A model generated the notes under the pieces. It was not told the DNA's origin, searched no databases, and worked only from the letters and a program-made list of their open reading frames with translations. Made by a program: the position numbers and the translations under genes. Positions 33,401 to 40,700 of a stretch of DNA of 64,000 bases are shown piece after piece (the first letter of the stretch is position 1; each line of letters opens with the position of its first letter). The stretch is from Azospirillum sp. TSH58. Its GTDB lineage: Bacteria; Pseudomonadota; Alphaproteobacteria; Azospirillales; Azospirillaceae. The DNA is taken from assembly GCF_003119115.1 (NCBI RefSeq), contig NZ_CP022367.1:1725001-1789000 (forward strand). The letters run 5' to 3'.

Positions 33401-34049
33401 GCCGCAGCCGCAGCGCGGCACGGGCCTGGACCAGCGCCTCATCCAGCCGCCCGGCGCTGCTCAACGCGTCGCTGAGATTGGTGTGGGCCTCGGCCATCGC
33501 GGGGGCCAGCACCGCGGCACGGGCGAAGGCCCGCAGCGCGTCGTCACGGCGGTTCTGGGCGCGCAGCGCGTTGCCGAGATTGTACCAGGCCTTGGCGTAG
33601 CCCGGTTCAAGCTCCACCGCCGTGGTGAAGGCCAGCGCCGCCAGCCCCGGCAGCGCCTGGGCCTGGAAGGCGTTGCCCAGATTGTGGCGCGGCTGGGCCG
33701 ACAGGGGATTCAGCGCGGCGGCCATGCGGTGCGCCTCCGCCGCCTCCGCGTGACGGCCCAGCGCGGCGAGCGCGCTTCCCAGATTGTCGTGATAGTCGGC
33801 GACGCCGCCGGCCTGCCGGATGGCCTCGTCGATCAGCTCAACGGCGGGGCCGGCGTGACCGGCCTGGAGCGCCAGCACGCCCAGCAGGTGCAGCGCGTCG
33901 GGATGGCGCGGGTCAGCCGCCAGGACGGCGCGGTAGTCCCGTTCGGCGTCGGTCAGCCGGCCAGCGCGATGATGGGCGACGGCGCGGCCGAGCCGGGCGG
34001 CGACCTCATCGGGCGTCGTCGGCGACGCCGGGTCGGTGGGCTGGTTCAT
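30477..34049 (-). CDS. TPR glycosyltransferase with two tandem TPR+GT modules (FlmG-like)
   Basis: An 1190-residue protein with two TPR+GT modules: TPR1 to ~330, GT1 ~335-640, TPR2 ~660-880, GT2 ~880-1185. GT1 has LLVWREQGVGDEILFASCYG; GT2 has LLVWPEQGLGDEILFASVFG. GT1 is nearly identical to parts of the three-module protein on the other strand. ATG 34049 (MNQPTDPASP) is chosen, with AAAAGGCGA upstream; ATG 34136 would add 29 residues of atypical sequence. It probably modifies flagellin together with the other TPR-GT proteins (inference). Divergent from the TPR-methyltransferase gene, about 140 bp apart. Confidence 0.85.
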   Translation of the reverse strand: MNQPTDPASPTTPDEVAARLGRAVAHHRAGRLTDAERDYRAVLAADPRHPDALHLLGVLALQAGHAGPAVELIDEAIRQAGGVADYHDNLGSALAALGRHAEAAEAHRMAAALNPLSAQPRHNLGNAFQAQALPGLAALAFTTAVELEPGYAKAWYNLGNALRAQNRRDDALRAFARAAVLAPAMAEAHTNLSDALSSAGRLDEALVQARAALRLRPDDPKAHHNLGTALQRKGAYESAEIAYREALKRAPDNPTTLNDLGSVLLKLGRPAQAEQCFRNVLGRNPHAVEAIHNLGNALRAQGNFTKAEACYEEALAHDPDLASASDNLAVIALLHGRLERGWEGYERRFAAGRVQPDRRIAAPRWRGEGLRRRRLLVWREQGVGDEILFASCYGDVIAWGGGPVTIETDPRLVSLFARSFPRATVRAETLDAEGRETVVPPDADLQVPAGSLPGLLRGALDSFDQFAPWLKPDPARAALWRERLDALGPGLKIGVAWRSHRATPEHKGAYTTLDQWGPLLALPDVVFVNLQYGDCAAEIAAAEARFGVTIHRWDDLDLMDDFEGAAALTANLDLVITPATAAGELAGALGVPVWRFGHRDWTQLGTGVRPWFPTMRLFQPRPGKTFDHVLADMARRLAAMRPAPVRLAAPPPPAPPPADPDGLLNDAIALHRSGRLDDAMAAYRAVLDLAPRHSDALHLLGLIQHQAGHHAEAEGHIAAALRIDPDFPTAWNHLGLVQQALDRPDQALACFSRAIALRPDFPEAMTHMGLSMNRPDRLAEAKRWHLRSIRLAPANPAAHTNLGFACEVEGRFDDAAAHYRRALTLRPDSADTLNNLGTLAKMADRPALCRHFLDRALRVAPGLALAAWNVGLLALADGDLVTGWAGYGRRFSARQLQRARRIALPVWNGEPLRGRRLLVWPEQGLGDEILFASVFGDLKDSGGTVVLECDPRLVPLYARAFPWAVVRAESVTADGRERFDPPDCDLQIAAGSLPALRRDRLERFPARPSFLSPDAERASFWRKRVEALGPGLKVGISWRSQIVTAHREGAYTRIADWLPILEVPGVHVVNLQYGDCAAELASIETDGVRRVHRWDDLDLKNDLEGVAALMAALDLVILPATAAGELAGALGVPVWRLGGRDWTWMGSGVRPWFPTQRLIAPHPGETSADMVRRIARMLARMAPEPISDGV
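32181..32477. repeat. GT-module repeat, inverted partner of 27896-28192
   Basis: Part of the first GT domain of the minus-strand gene, about 92% identical (by eye) to the reverse complement of 27896-28192. Shared blocks exceed 50 bp, for example around the GTPAWRF/GVRPWFPTMRLFQ coding stretch. Confidence 0.75.
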
Positions 34050-34188
34050 GGGATTCGCCTTTTCCGTCTGCCCGATCCGGCCCCGGTGCGCGGGGCCTTC
34101 CGCCGGTCTGTTGCCGGAAGGGAGTGCCATGTTCACCGGTTCCCGGTAAAGATGCTGTTAGCCCACGCCCCCCTTCAGGAGCCGTTCC

Positions 34189-35478
34189 GTGTCCGAGCCG
34201 AGCGATCCGCCCCGTCCCCCGCCGCCGCGTCCGGGCCTGCTCGCCCGTGGCGCGGGGAGGCTGGGCGGTCTGGCCGCTCAGGCGATGCGCCTCTACGCGG
34301 AGGCCAACGCCCTGGCCTCGGACGGGCTGGCCGTGGAGGCGGAGGCCGCCTACCGCCGCACGCTGGCGCTGAACCCGCGCTTCGCGGAGGCGCACAACAA
34401 CCTGGGCAACGTGCTGCGCGCCCTGGGCCGCGCGGAGGAGGCGGTCGCGGCCTACCGCGAGGCGCTGGCCTGCGGACTCGACCATCCGCTGGTCCACTAC
34501 AATCTCGCCTCGGCCCTGAAGGCGGCGGGCGACGCGGCGCCGGCGGAGCGGCATTTCCGCCGGGCGCTGGTCGAGGAGCCGGCCTATGCTGAAGCCTTCA
34601 ACAACCTCGCCAACCTGCTGCGCGAGGGCGACCGGCTGACCGAGTCCGCCATGGCCTACCGCCGCGCGCTGGCCTTGCGGCCCGACTGGGACGAGGCGCA
34701 CGACAACCTGTCCGGCGCCCTCTACCTGCTTCACGAGGAGGGACGGCATGAGGAGGCGGCGTGGTTCGCCCGGCTGTGGCTGCGCGACCATCCCGACCAT
34801 CCGGTGGCCCGCCACATCGGCGCCGCCATCGCCGGCCTGGAGGCCGGGGATCGGGCGTCCGACGCCTATGTCCGGCAGGTGTTCGACCTGTTCGCCGGGG
34901 AGTTCGACGACAAGCTGCTCGGCGAGCTGGGCTACCGCGCGCCGTCGTTGCTCGCGGAGGCGGTGGAAGGGGCGGGGGGGACGGCGGATGCGAGCCTGGA
35001 CGTGCTGGACGCCGGCTGCGGCACCGGCCTGTGCGGTCCCTTCCTGCGCGGCCCGGCGCGGCGTCTGGTCGGGGTGGACCTCTCCCCCGGCATGCTGGAG
35101 CGCGCCGCCGCCCGTGGCCTGTACGACGCCCTGGAGGAGGCGGAACTCGGCGCCTTCCTGGCGGCGCGCCCGGCGGCCTTCGACCTGATCGTGGCCGCCG
35201 ACGTGCTGTGCTATTTCGGCGCGCTGGATGGAGTGCTGGCACAGGCCGCCACGGCGCTGCGCCCAGGCGGGCGGCTGGCCTTCACGGTGGAGCGGCTGGA
35301 GGAGGGCGGGGCGCCCTGGCGGGTCAGCCCGCACGGCCGCTACGCCCATGCGGAGGGCCATGTGCGGGACGGGCTGACGGCGGCGGGGCTGTCCGTCCTG
35401 CGCCTCGCCCCGGAGACCCTCCGCCACGAGAGCGGCGCGCCGGTGGCCGGTCTGGTGGTTCTGGCGGCGCGGCCCTGA
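34189..35478 (+). CDS. TPR-methyltransferase fusion protein
   Basis: A 429-residue protein with TPRs at about 35-200 (AEAAYRRTLALNPRFAEAHN, VEEPAYAEAFNNLANLL) joined to a class I SAM-dependent methyltransferase. The SAM motif is LDVLDAGCGTGLCGPFL (~266-282), then LVGVDLSPGMLERA and IVAADVLCYFG. By analogy with the TPR-GT proteins, the TPRs may recruit flagellin or its glycan for methylation (inference). The GTG start has CAGGAG eight bases upstream. A Pro-rich N-terminal 20 residues precedes the repeats. Confidence 0.85.
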   Translation: MSEPSDPPRPPPPRPGLLARGAGRLGGLAAQAMRLYAEANALASDGLAVEAEAAYRRTLALNPRFAEAHNNLGNVLRALGRAEEAVAAYREALACGLDHPLVHYNLASALKAAGDAAPAERHFRRALVEEPAYAEAFNNLANLLREGDRLTESAMAYRRALALRPDWDEAHDNLSGALYLLHEEGRHEEAAWFARLWLRDHPDHPVARHIGAAIAGLEAGDRASDAYVRQVFDLFAGEFDDKLLGELGYRAPSLLAEAVEGAGGTADASLDVLDAGCGTGLCGPFLRGPARRLVGVDLSPGMLERAAARGLYDALEEAELGAFLAARPAAFDLIVAADVLCYFGALDGVLAQAATALRPGGRLAFTVERLEEGGAPWRVSPHGRYAHAEGHVRDGLTAAGLSVLRLAPETLRHESGAPVAGLVVLAARP

Positions 35479-35492
35479 CGGGGCCGCCGGCC

Positions 35493-35530
35493 TTAGTCGA
35501 GCATCGGCAGGTTAGTCGAGCATCGGCAGG
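35493..35530. repeat. 19-bp tandem duplication at a gene end
   Basis: TTAGTCGAGCATCGGCAGG is repeated exactly at 35493-35511 and 35512-35530. The second copy encodes the last codons and TAA stop of the minus-strand gene that ends at 35512. Confidence 0.85.
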
Positions 35531-36897
35531 CCGGTCTCGATCCGCACCAGGGCGGCGAGCAGCGGAGCGCCGATGTCGCGGCGGACGAAGTTGCTCGCCC
35601 GGTCGGCGGCGTTGAGCGAGCCCTGGAAGCTCTTGCGCCAGCGGTCGTCGCCGTACATCACCTTCTCCGCCTTGGCCTTCTGGGCGAGCAGGCCGGGGCG
35701 GCGACCGGCGGAATCGTCCACCAGACGGGTCAGCCGCTTCATCAGCTCGTTGGCGCTGGTCGGGTCGCCGCGCTTCAGCGCCGCCTCGATCAGTTCGGCC
35801 AGGGCCTCGCCGCGGATGTCGAGGTCCTGCACCTGCTCGGCGTAGGACAGCGCGACCGAGGCGTCGGAGCGGCGGGCGATGCGGCCGAGAACCGCCGGGA
35901 TCGTCCAGGGATTCTCGTCCTGCACGGTGCGCAGCAGGCCCAGCGCCAGATTGGTGTCGCCCAGCTCCGCCGCGGCGACGGCCAGCTCCGGCGGGCAGCA
36001 GTCGGTCTTGGTCTCGCGGAACTTGGAGAACTGCGTCTCCACCGTGTTCAGGAACAGGGTGCGGGCCGCCCCCTCCTTGCCGGCGCGCAGCAGCGTCTGG
36101 GCGACCAGACCCAGCTCCCAGCTGCAGTTGCGGGCGGTGGCGTAGGCCTTGGCCTCCTCGGCGAGCTGGCCGGCCAGCGCCGTGTCGCCGCGCCACGCCG
36201 CCGCCTTGGCGATGTCGGCGAGGTTGTAGATGCGGGTCGAGCATTCCGGGATCTGCCGGGTGATGTCGAGCGCGAGCTGGTTCTGCCCCATCAGGGCGAG
36301 CGCGCGGGCGACGAACAGGTCCTGCCCGGCCCCGTCGGACGCCGCGCCGCGGCGGACCGCGCTGACGAAGGGGGCGATGATCTCCTTGGCCCGCGCGGTG
36401 TCGCCGATCGTGTTGTAGGCGACGGCCAGCGACAGCCAGTCCCAGCGGGCGGCGGTGATCGGCGTCTCCACCGGGGGCAGCATCTCCGCCACCCGGTGCA
36501 GGAAGCACAGCGAGGTCATCGGCTCGTTGCACACCAGCGAGCGGATGCGCGAGCGGAACTCGAAGAAGTCGAAGTCGCCGACGAACTGGTTCGTGACGAG
36601 CTGGACGGCCAGCGCGCTGTCCGGATACTTGACGACGATCTCGTTGAGCAGCCGGTCAGCCTCCTTCAGGAAGCGGCTTTCCTCGGCGATGTCGTAGGTG
36701 TTGTCCGCCTGCCGGATCATCTGCATCGCCTGGACGAACAGGCGGTTGGCCGGCCCCTGGTCGGGCAGCGGCTGTTGCTGCGCCATCGCCGGGGTGCCGG
36801 CGCCCCCCACCGCCACGGTGAATGCCGCCAGCGCCATGAGCAGGCTCATGGCGGCGGAGGCGGCAAGACGGCGGGCGGGGGCGGGCAGGATGGCCAT
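35512..36897 (-). CDS. Secreted protein with TPR-like helical repeats
   Basis: A 461-residue exported protein; I do not recognise the family. The first ~38 residues are a signal peptide (Arg-containing start, SLLMALAAFTVAVGG core, AMA cleavage site before QQQP). The rest is helical repeats of about 35 residues (AKEIIAPFVSAV, LALDITRQIPECSTRIYNLADIAKAAAW, ALGLLRTVQDENPWTIPAVLGRIARR), suggesting a periplasmic scaffold. Cys residues in LVCNEPMTSLCF and TDCCPPEL may form disulfides. It lies 23 bp after the BON lipoprotein gene on the same strand, probably an envelope operon. Confidence 0.78.
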   Translation of the reverse strand: MAILPAPARRLAASAAMSLLMALAAFTVAVGGAGTPAMAQQQPLPDQGPANRLFVQAMQMIRQADNTYDIAEESRFLKEADRLLNEIVVKYPDSALAVQLVTNQFVGDFDFFEFRSRIRSLVCNEPMTSLCFLHRVAEMLPPVETPITAARWDWLSLAVAYNTIGDTARAKEIIAPFVSAVRRGAASDGAGQDLFVARALALMGQNQLALDITRQIPECSTRIYNLADIAKAAAWRGDTALAGQLAEEAKAYATARNCSWELGLVAQTLLRAGKEGAARTLFLNTVETQFSKFRETKTDCCPPELAVAAAELGDTNLALGLLRTVQDENPWTIPAVLGRIARRSDASVALSYAEQVQDLDIRGEALAELIEAALKRGDPTSANELMKRLTRLVDDSAGRRPGLLAQKAKAEKVMYGDDRWRKSFQGSLNAADRASNFVRRDIGAPLLAALVRIETGLPMLD

Positions 36898-36920
36898 GGC
36901 GGTGCGGAGACCCTGGTGCG

Positions 36921-37535
36921 CTAGAGGACGCGGGCGTAGTTGACGACACGCTGGACGTTCGGCAGCGTGCGGGCGTGCTCGATCACGCGGTCGAGCTCGC
37001 CCTGGTGGGTGGCCAGACCCATGAGATAGACGACGCCGTTGACGGTATCGATGCTGAAATTCTGGCTATGAATTTGCGAATCGAAGGTGAGCTTCGTGCG
37101 CAGCTGCGTGGTGATCCAGGTGTCGCGGGCGCTGTCCATGATGCCCGAGTCCGTGTCCACCTGGATCTCGTTGATGACTTCCTTGACGCCTTCCACCTGC
37201 CAGCACAGGCGCACGGCGTCGAGGCGCATCTGGGCGTCGGTGGCGCGGCCGGTCAGCAGCACGCGGCCCTGATCGACCGTCAGGCCGATGCGGCTGTGCA
37301 TCTCGAGCGAGTGCTGGAACCACAGGTGGTTGATGCGGGCCTTGATCTCGGTGTCCGAGGCGAAGCCGGACAGGCCACGGTGTTCGCTGGCCGCGACGAC
37401 GGCGGTGCCCCCGGCGGCGCCCAGCACGACGGGCGCGCAGCCAGACGCAAGGCTCGCCACAGCGGCCATCCCGACCAGCGCCCAAAGGCGGCCAAACCCC
37501 GACACGCTTTGCCTCCGATCCCCGGCCCGCCGCAT
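36921..37535 (-). CDS. BON-domain lipoprotein
   Basis: Periplasmic lipoprotein with two BON domains (about residues 65-130 and 135-200), the fold of OsmY/YraP-type envelope proteins that bind phospholipids. The lipobox LASGC ends a signal peptide starting MRRAGDRRQSVSGFGRLW. Domain signatures are GLTVDQGRVLLTGRA and FSIDTVNGVVYLMGLA. I chose the ATG at 37535 because it gives a typical lipoprotein signal; ATGs at 37559 and 37607 are possible and none has a good ribosome site. Confidence 0.83.
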   Translation of the reverse strand: MRRAGDRRQSVSGFGRLWALVGMAAVASLASGCAPVVLGAAGGTAVVAASEHRGLSGFASDTEIKARINHLWFQHSLEMHSRIGLTVDQGRVLLTGRATDAQMRLDAVRLCWQVEGVKEVINEIQVDTDSGIMDSARDTWITTQLRTKLTFDSQIHSQNFSIDTVNGVVYLMGLATHQGELDRVIEHARTLPNVQRVVNYARVL

Positions 37536-37670
37536 GAACGGGCGGGCGGAAAAAGTCATGCCGCAGGTGCGTTGGCAATGGGGAATCTTGGGGGTGTTCG
37601 GCTTCATCGTGGTTTTGTCCCGGGGTGATGCACGAATGTTTCACTCGCTGCGAGCGCGAAGGAATCCGGG

Positions 37671-38468
37671 CTAGGCGAAGGGCGCGCGCGTCACCAGCCC
37701 GGCGATTTCGCGCGCGAGAACGCGGGCGATCTTCTGTCGCGCCTTGGGGTCGCGCAGGATCGCCTCGTCCTTCGGATTCGACAGGAAGCCCGTCTCCAGC
37801 AGAACGGACGGAACGTCCGGCGCCTTGAGCACCGCGAAATTGGCCGAGCGCATCGGGTTGTCCAGCAGCAGCATGTCCTTCCCCGCCCCCTTCACGATCG
37901 CGTGCCGGGCCACCAGAGCCGCGTGCTTGGTGTGGCGCGCCGTCAGGTCGAGCAGGATCTCCTTCACGGCCTTCTTGGCGTCCTTCACGTCGACGCCGCC
38001 CAGCCGGTCCACGGCGTTCTCCTTGTGCGCCAGCGCCGCGGCGAAGGAGTCGGAGCTTTTCTCGGACAGGGTGTAGGCGGACAGGCCACGCGCCTCGCGG
38101 TTGGGCGCGCTGTCGGCGTGGATCGACACGAACAGGTCGGCCCGCGCCGCACGCGCGGCGTCCACCCGCTCGCTCAGAGCCAGGAAGCGGTCGCCGTCGC
38201 GGGTCAGCGTCACCCCCAGCCGGTGCTGACGCGACAGGAGGCGCCCGACCTCCTGCGCGATGTGCAGGGTGATCTCTTTTTCCTGGGTGCCGCGGGCACC
38301 GATGGCGCCGGGGTCGATGCCGCCGTGGCCGGGATCGAGCACCACCATGCGCGGCCGCGCCGCCGGGCGGGGCTTGGCCTGGGCGCCCGCGGCGTGCGGG
38401 AACAGCAAGGCGCCGGCCCCGGCGAGGGGGACGGTCAGCGCCAGCTGGAGAAGACGTCTGCGTTCCAT
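37671..38468 (-). CDS. N-acetylmuramoyl-L-alanine amidase
   Basis: Zinc amidase (Amidase_3) that cleaves the amide bond between MurNAc and peptide during cell separation. Zinc ligands appear in order: His in LDPGHGGIDPGA, Glu in EKEITLHIA, His in FVSIHADS, and the catalytic Glu in VLLETGFLSN. The 265-residue protein starts MERRRLLQLALTVPLAGAGA, a twin-arginine-like signal, and lacks an AMIN domain, so it is a minimal periplasmic version. AGGGGCGA directly precedes the ATG at 38468. Confidence 0.9.
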   Translation of the reverse strand: MERRRLLQLALTVPLAGAGALLFPHAAGAQAKPRPAARPRMVVLDPGHGGIDPGAIGARGTQEKEITLHIAQEVGRLLSRQHRLGVTLTRDGDRFLALSERVDAARAARADLFVSIHADSAPNREARGLSAYTLSEKSSDSFAAALAHKENAVDRLGGVDVKDAKKAVKEILLDLTARHTKHAALVARHAIVKGAGKDMLLLDNPMRSANFAVLKAPDVPSVLLETGFLSNPKDEAILRDPKARQKIARVLAREIAGLVTRAPFA

Positions 38469-38760
38469 TCGCCCCTGATTCCGCAAGGAGTTGGGGCCGC
38501 CGAAACCAAAAGTCCTGAGCGCGATCGGAAAGGCGGCGTCCGGCCTGAACAGGCCTGAGGTTGAGCCCAAGGTGTGAGCGTTAACCAATGGGGACGCGCA
38601 AAAGGGTTGTCAAGGCCGGCCGGGTTAGCTCCGCCAATTGTCGCGGCCAAGCCGTCATGGAGGGCGTCGCCACCCTATGAAGATTCGACTCTTCCCAAGA
38701 ATTCCTTGATGATGATGGCCGAAAGCGCTAAAATTTTAGAAATAAGCTCGGGAGGTGGCG

Positions 38761-38928
38761 ATGTTGAGGAAAGCCTTGTTCAACATCATCCGGCAGGAGC
38801 AGCGCGAGGTCGAAGACGAACTCGAAAAGGAAGAGCGCCGCACCGCTCCCGACGTCGGCCGGGTGGTTGCGCTGCAGCGCGAAGTGACCGACCTGCGGCG
38901 CGAACTGGAACATTACCGCGATGTCTGA
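38761..38928 (+). CDS. Small coiled-coil protein (55 aa)
   Basis: A short ORF running ATG 38761 to TGA 38926-38928. It is preceded by GGGAGGTGGCG, an excellent ribosome site, and followed 30 bp later by a perfect terminator, so it is very likely a real gene. The peptide begins MLRKALFNIIRQEQREVEDE and continues with alternating acidic and basic residues to a C-terminal LRRELEHYRDV, predicted to be one or two long amphipathic helices. No membrane helix. Function unknown; a small adaptor or regulator is plausible. Confidence 0.75.
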   Translation: MLRKALFNIIRQEQREVEDELEKEERRTAPDVGRVVALQREVTDLRRELEHYRDV

Positions 38929-38957
38929 TCGCACGAATACGAACGATTCCGTCCATC

Positions 38958-38993
38958 AACCCCTTTCCCGCAATGGCGGGAAAGGGGTTTTCT
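38958..38993 (+). terminator. Rho-independent terminator
   Basis: CCCCTTTCCCGC (38960-38971) pairs perfectly with GCGGGAAAGGGG (38976-38987), extended by two A-T pairs, loop AATG, then TTTTCTG. It ends the 55-residue gene. Confidence 0.9.
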
Positions 38994-39358
38994 GTATTCG
39001 CATGAATTTCTCCGGCGTCTATAGCGGTGCACCATTTCAATGCTGCAATGCAGCATAAAATTGCTCATTTAATGAGCAATGGAGGGGTGGCCTCCTGGGC
39101 TTTGACTGGAAATTAATCACTCCACCGCCGGAAATCGTGGAAGGGGTTGATCCAAAGCAATGGAGGCACCGGGGACGGCGGGCAGACTTCCGGGGTAGCC
39201 TGTTTGTCACAGGGGCGATTTATCCCATCCGGCCAAGCACATGAACGGGCCGGGGCAACGGGCTGCGGGATAGGGCGAGACCGACGATGAACCGCTGGCA
39301 CGCCGGTTGCGGAGTGCCAGTCCGAACGCTCCCTGCTCCCTGGATGGAGGGCTGCCCG
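38994..39358. other. Intergenic region with three short palindromes
   Basis: No coding ORF. It holds ATGCTGC-AAT-GCAGCAT (39040-39056), ATTGCTCAT-TTA-ATGAGCAAT (39060-39080) and GGAGG-GGTGG-CCTCC (39081-39095) almost end to end, in an AT-rich stretch unlike the surroundings. The remaining 260 bp up to the TolQ-like gene show nothing I can name. Confidence 0.6.
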
Positions 39359-40102
39359 ATGTCGGACGCTGTTTCGGACGCCATGGCCGATGACGCCCAG
39401 AACGTCCCCGTTCATTCCCTCGTGCCCACCGTGCGCCGCCGCCGCGGCGGCCAACTGACCGCCGGACTATCGCTGGTCTCGCAACGCTACCTGCTGCTTC
39501 TGCGCTTCGCGGTGGTCAACGCCGCGGGCTTCGCCCTTCTCGCCGCCGCCTGGGCGGAAGGGCTGGTCGACCCAATCATCGCCACCGACAGCACGCATCT
39601 GTGCCTGCTGATCTTCCTGGTCTTCCTGGCCGGGCTGGGCCTCTCGGCGCAGCGCATCCTGCGCACCAGCCGCGAATTGAACCGCGCCAAGGAGTTCGAC
39701 CCCTCAATCCCATCGCGCGCCGCGCGCTATCTGGCGGAGGTCCGCGGGCGGGATTCCGGGGCGCGGTCGATCGCCGCGTCGTCCCTGAAGTTCAAGCTGT
39801 CGGCGCGCATCGGCACGGTGCGGCAGATCTCCTCGACCCTGGTCATCCTCGGTCTGATCGGCACGGTCATCGGCTTCATCATGGCCCTGTCGGGCGTCGA
39901 CCCGGAGAAGGCCGGCGACGTCGCCGCCATCGGCCCGATGGTGTCGAAGCTGATCGAGGGCATGGCGGTCGCGCTCTACACCACGCTGGTCGGCGGCGTC
40001 CTGAACATCTGGCTGAACATCAACATCGGCCTGCTGTCGGGCGCCACGGTGAACCTGATCACCGAGATCGTCGCCGTGGGGGAACGCCATGCAGGCCCTT
40101 GA
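39359..40102 (+). CDS. TolQ/MotA/ExbB-like proton channel protein (first copy)
   Basis: A 247-residue membrane protein of the MotA/TolQ/ExbB family. Hydrophobic segments are near residues 45-65 (LLLLRFAVVNAAGFALLAAAW), 75-95, and a final pair containing LVILGLIGTVIGFIMAL and GMAVALYTTLVGGVLNIWL, the two conserved helices of the channel. These proteins use the proton gradient to drive a partner anchored in the membrane. TGGATGGAGGG lies about eight bases before ATG 39359. It overlaps the next gene by 14 bp; a partner with TolR/ExbD features is absent, so the driven component is probably one of the next two proteins. Confidence 0.85.
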   Translation: MSDAVSDAMADDAQNVPVHSLVPTVRRRRGGQLTAGLSLVSQRYLLLLRFAVVNAAGFALLAAAWAEGLVDPIIATDSTHLCLLIFLVFLAGLGLSAQRILRTSRELNRAKEFDPSIPSRAARYLAEVRGRDSGARSIAASSLKFKLSARIGTVRQISSTLVILGLIGTVIGFIMALSGVDPEKAGDVAAIGPMVSKLIEGMAVALYTTLVGGVLNIWLNINIGLLSGATVNLITEIVAVGERHAGP

Positions 40103-40700
40103 CCAGTTCGAGGAGGACGATGCCGGCACCGTCTTCCGCGACGTCATCACGCTGGCGCTCTGCGGCTTCGTGGCGGTGGTCATCCTGCTGCTTCCCCACA
40201 TCCGTCCGGAGGCCAAGCAGGCCGACACGGCGGGCGTCGCAGCCCCCGGCAACGTGATGGTCGAGGCCCGCTGGCCCGACGAGCTGGACGCCGACGTGGA
40301 CCTGTGGGTGGAGGCGCCGGGCGACGTGCCGGTCGGCTACTCCAACAAGTCCGGCGTGATCTTCAACCTGCTGCGCGACGATCTCGGCCGCAACGCCGAC
40401 CCGACGAAGCTGAACTACGAGGCCAGCTACAGCCGCGGCATTCCGCCCGGCGAATACGCGGTGAACCTGCACCTCTACCGCAACAAGGCGGCGGTCTTTC
40501 CGGTCCCGGTCACCGTGGTGGTCAGCGCCAAGCGGCCGGACGGCGACAACGCCCGCCAGCTCCTCGCCACCACCGTCCAGCTGGACCGGGAGGGACAGGA
40601 ACTGACCGTCTTCCGCTTCAAGCTGACGGAGTCCGGCGAACTGGTCGGCGACAGCGTGCACAGCCTCTACAAGCCCCTGCGCAGCGGGAGGAAATCATGA
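40089..40700 (+). CDS. Membrane-anchored periplasmic protein, paralogue at 63399
   Basis: A 203-residue protein with one N-terminal membrane helix (LALCGFVAVVILLLPHI, ~22-38) and a periplasmic beta-rich domain from about 50. The domain core reads NVMVEARWPDELDADVDLWV and continues with GYSNKSGVIFNLLRDDLG, then SYSRGIPPGEYAVNLHLYRN, reminiscent of DUF2135/YfaP-type beta-sandwich domains (weak similarity, by eye). In place of TolR/ExbD it may be the arm driven by the preceding channel. Start overlaps the channel gene by 14 bp; its stop overlaps the next ATG. Confidence 0.82.
   Translation: MQALDQFEEDDAGTVFRDVITLALCGFVAVVILLLPHIRPEAKQADTAGVAAPGNVMVEARWPDELDADVDLWVEAPGDVPVGYSNKSGVIFNLLRDDLGRNADPTKLNYEASYSRGIPPGEYAVNLHLYRNKAAVFPVPVTVVVSAKRPDGDNARQLLATTVQLDREGQELTVFRFKLTESGELVGDSVHSLYKPLRSGRKS

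Noticed and set aside
34100..34130. Sigma-54-like TGGCAC on the minus strand before the two-module TPR-GT gene
   Set aside because: The -24 box is good but no GC doublet lies ten bases from the GG; the nearest is about two bases too far.
38685..38702. tRNA T-arm-like GAAGA-TTCGAC-TCTTC
   Set aside because: No acceptor, D or anticodon arms can be folded around it; it is only a small hairpin.
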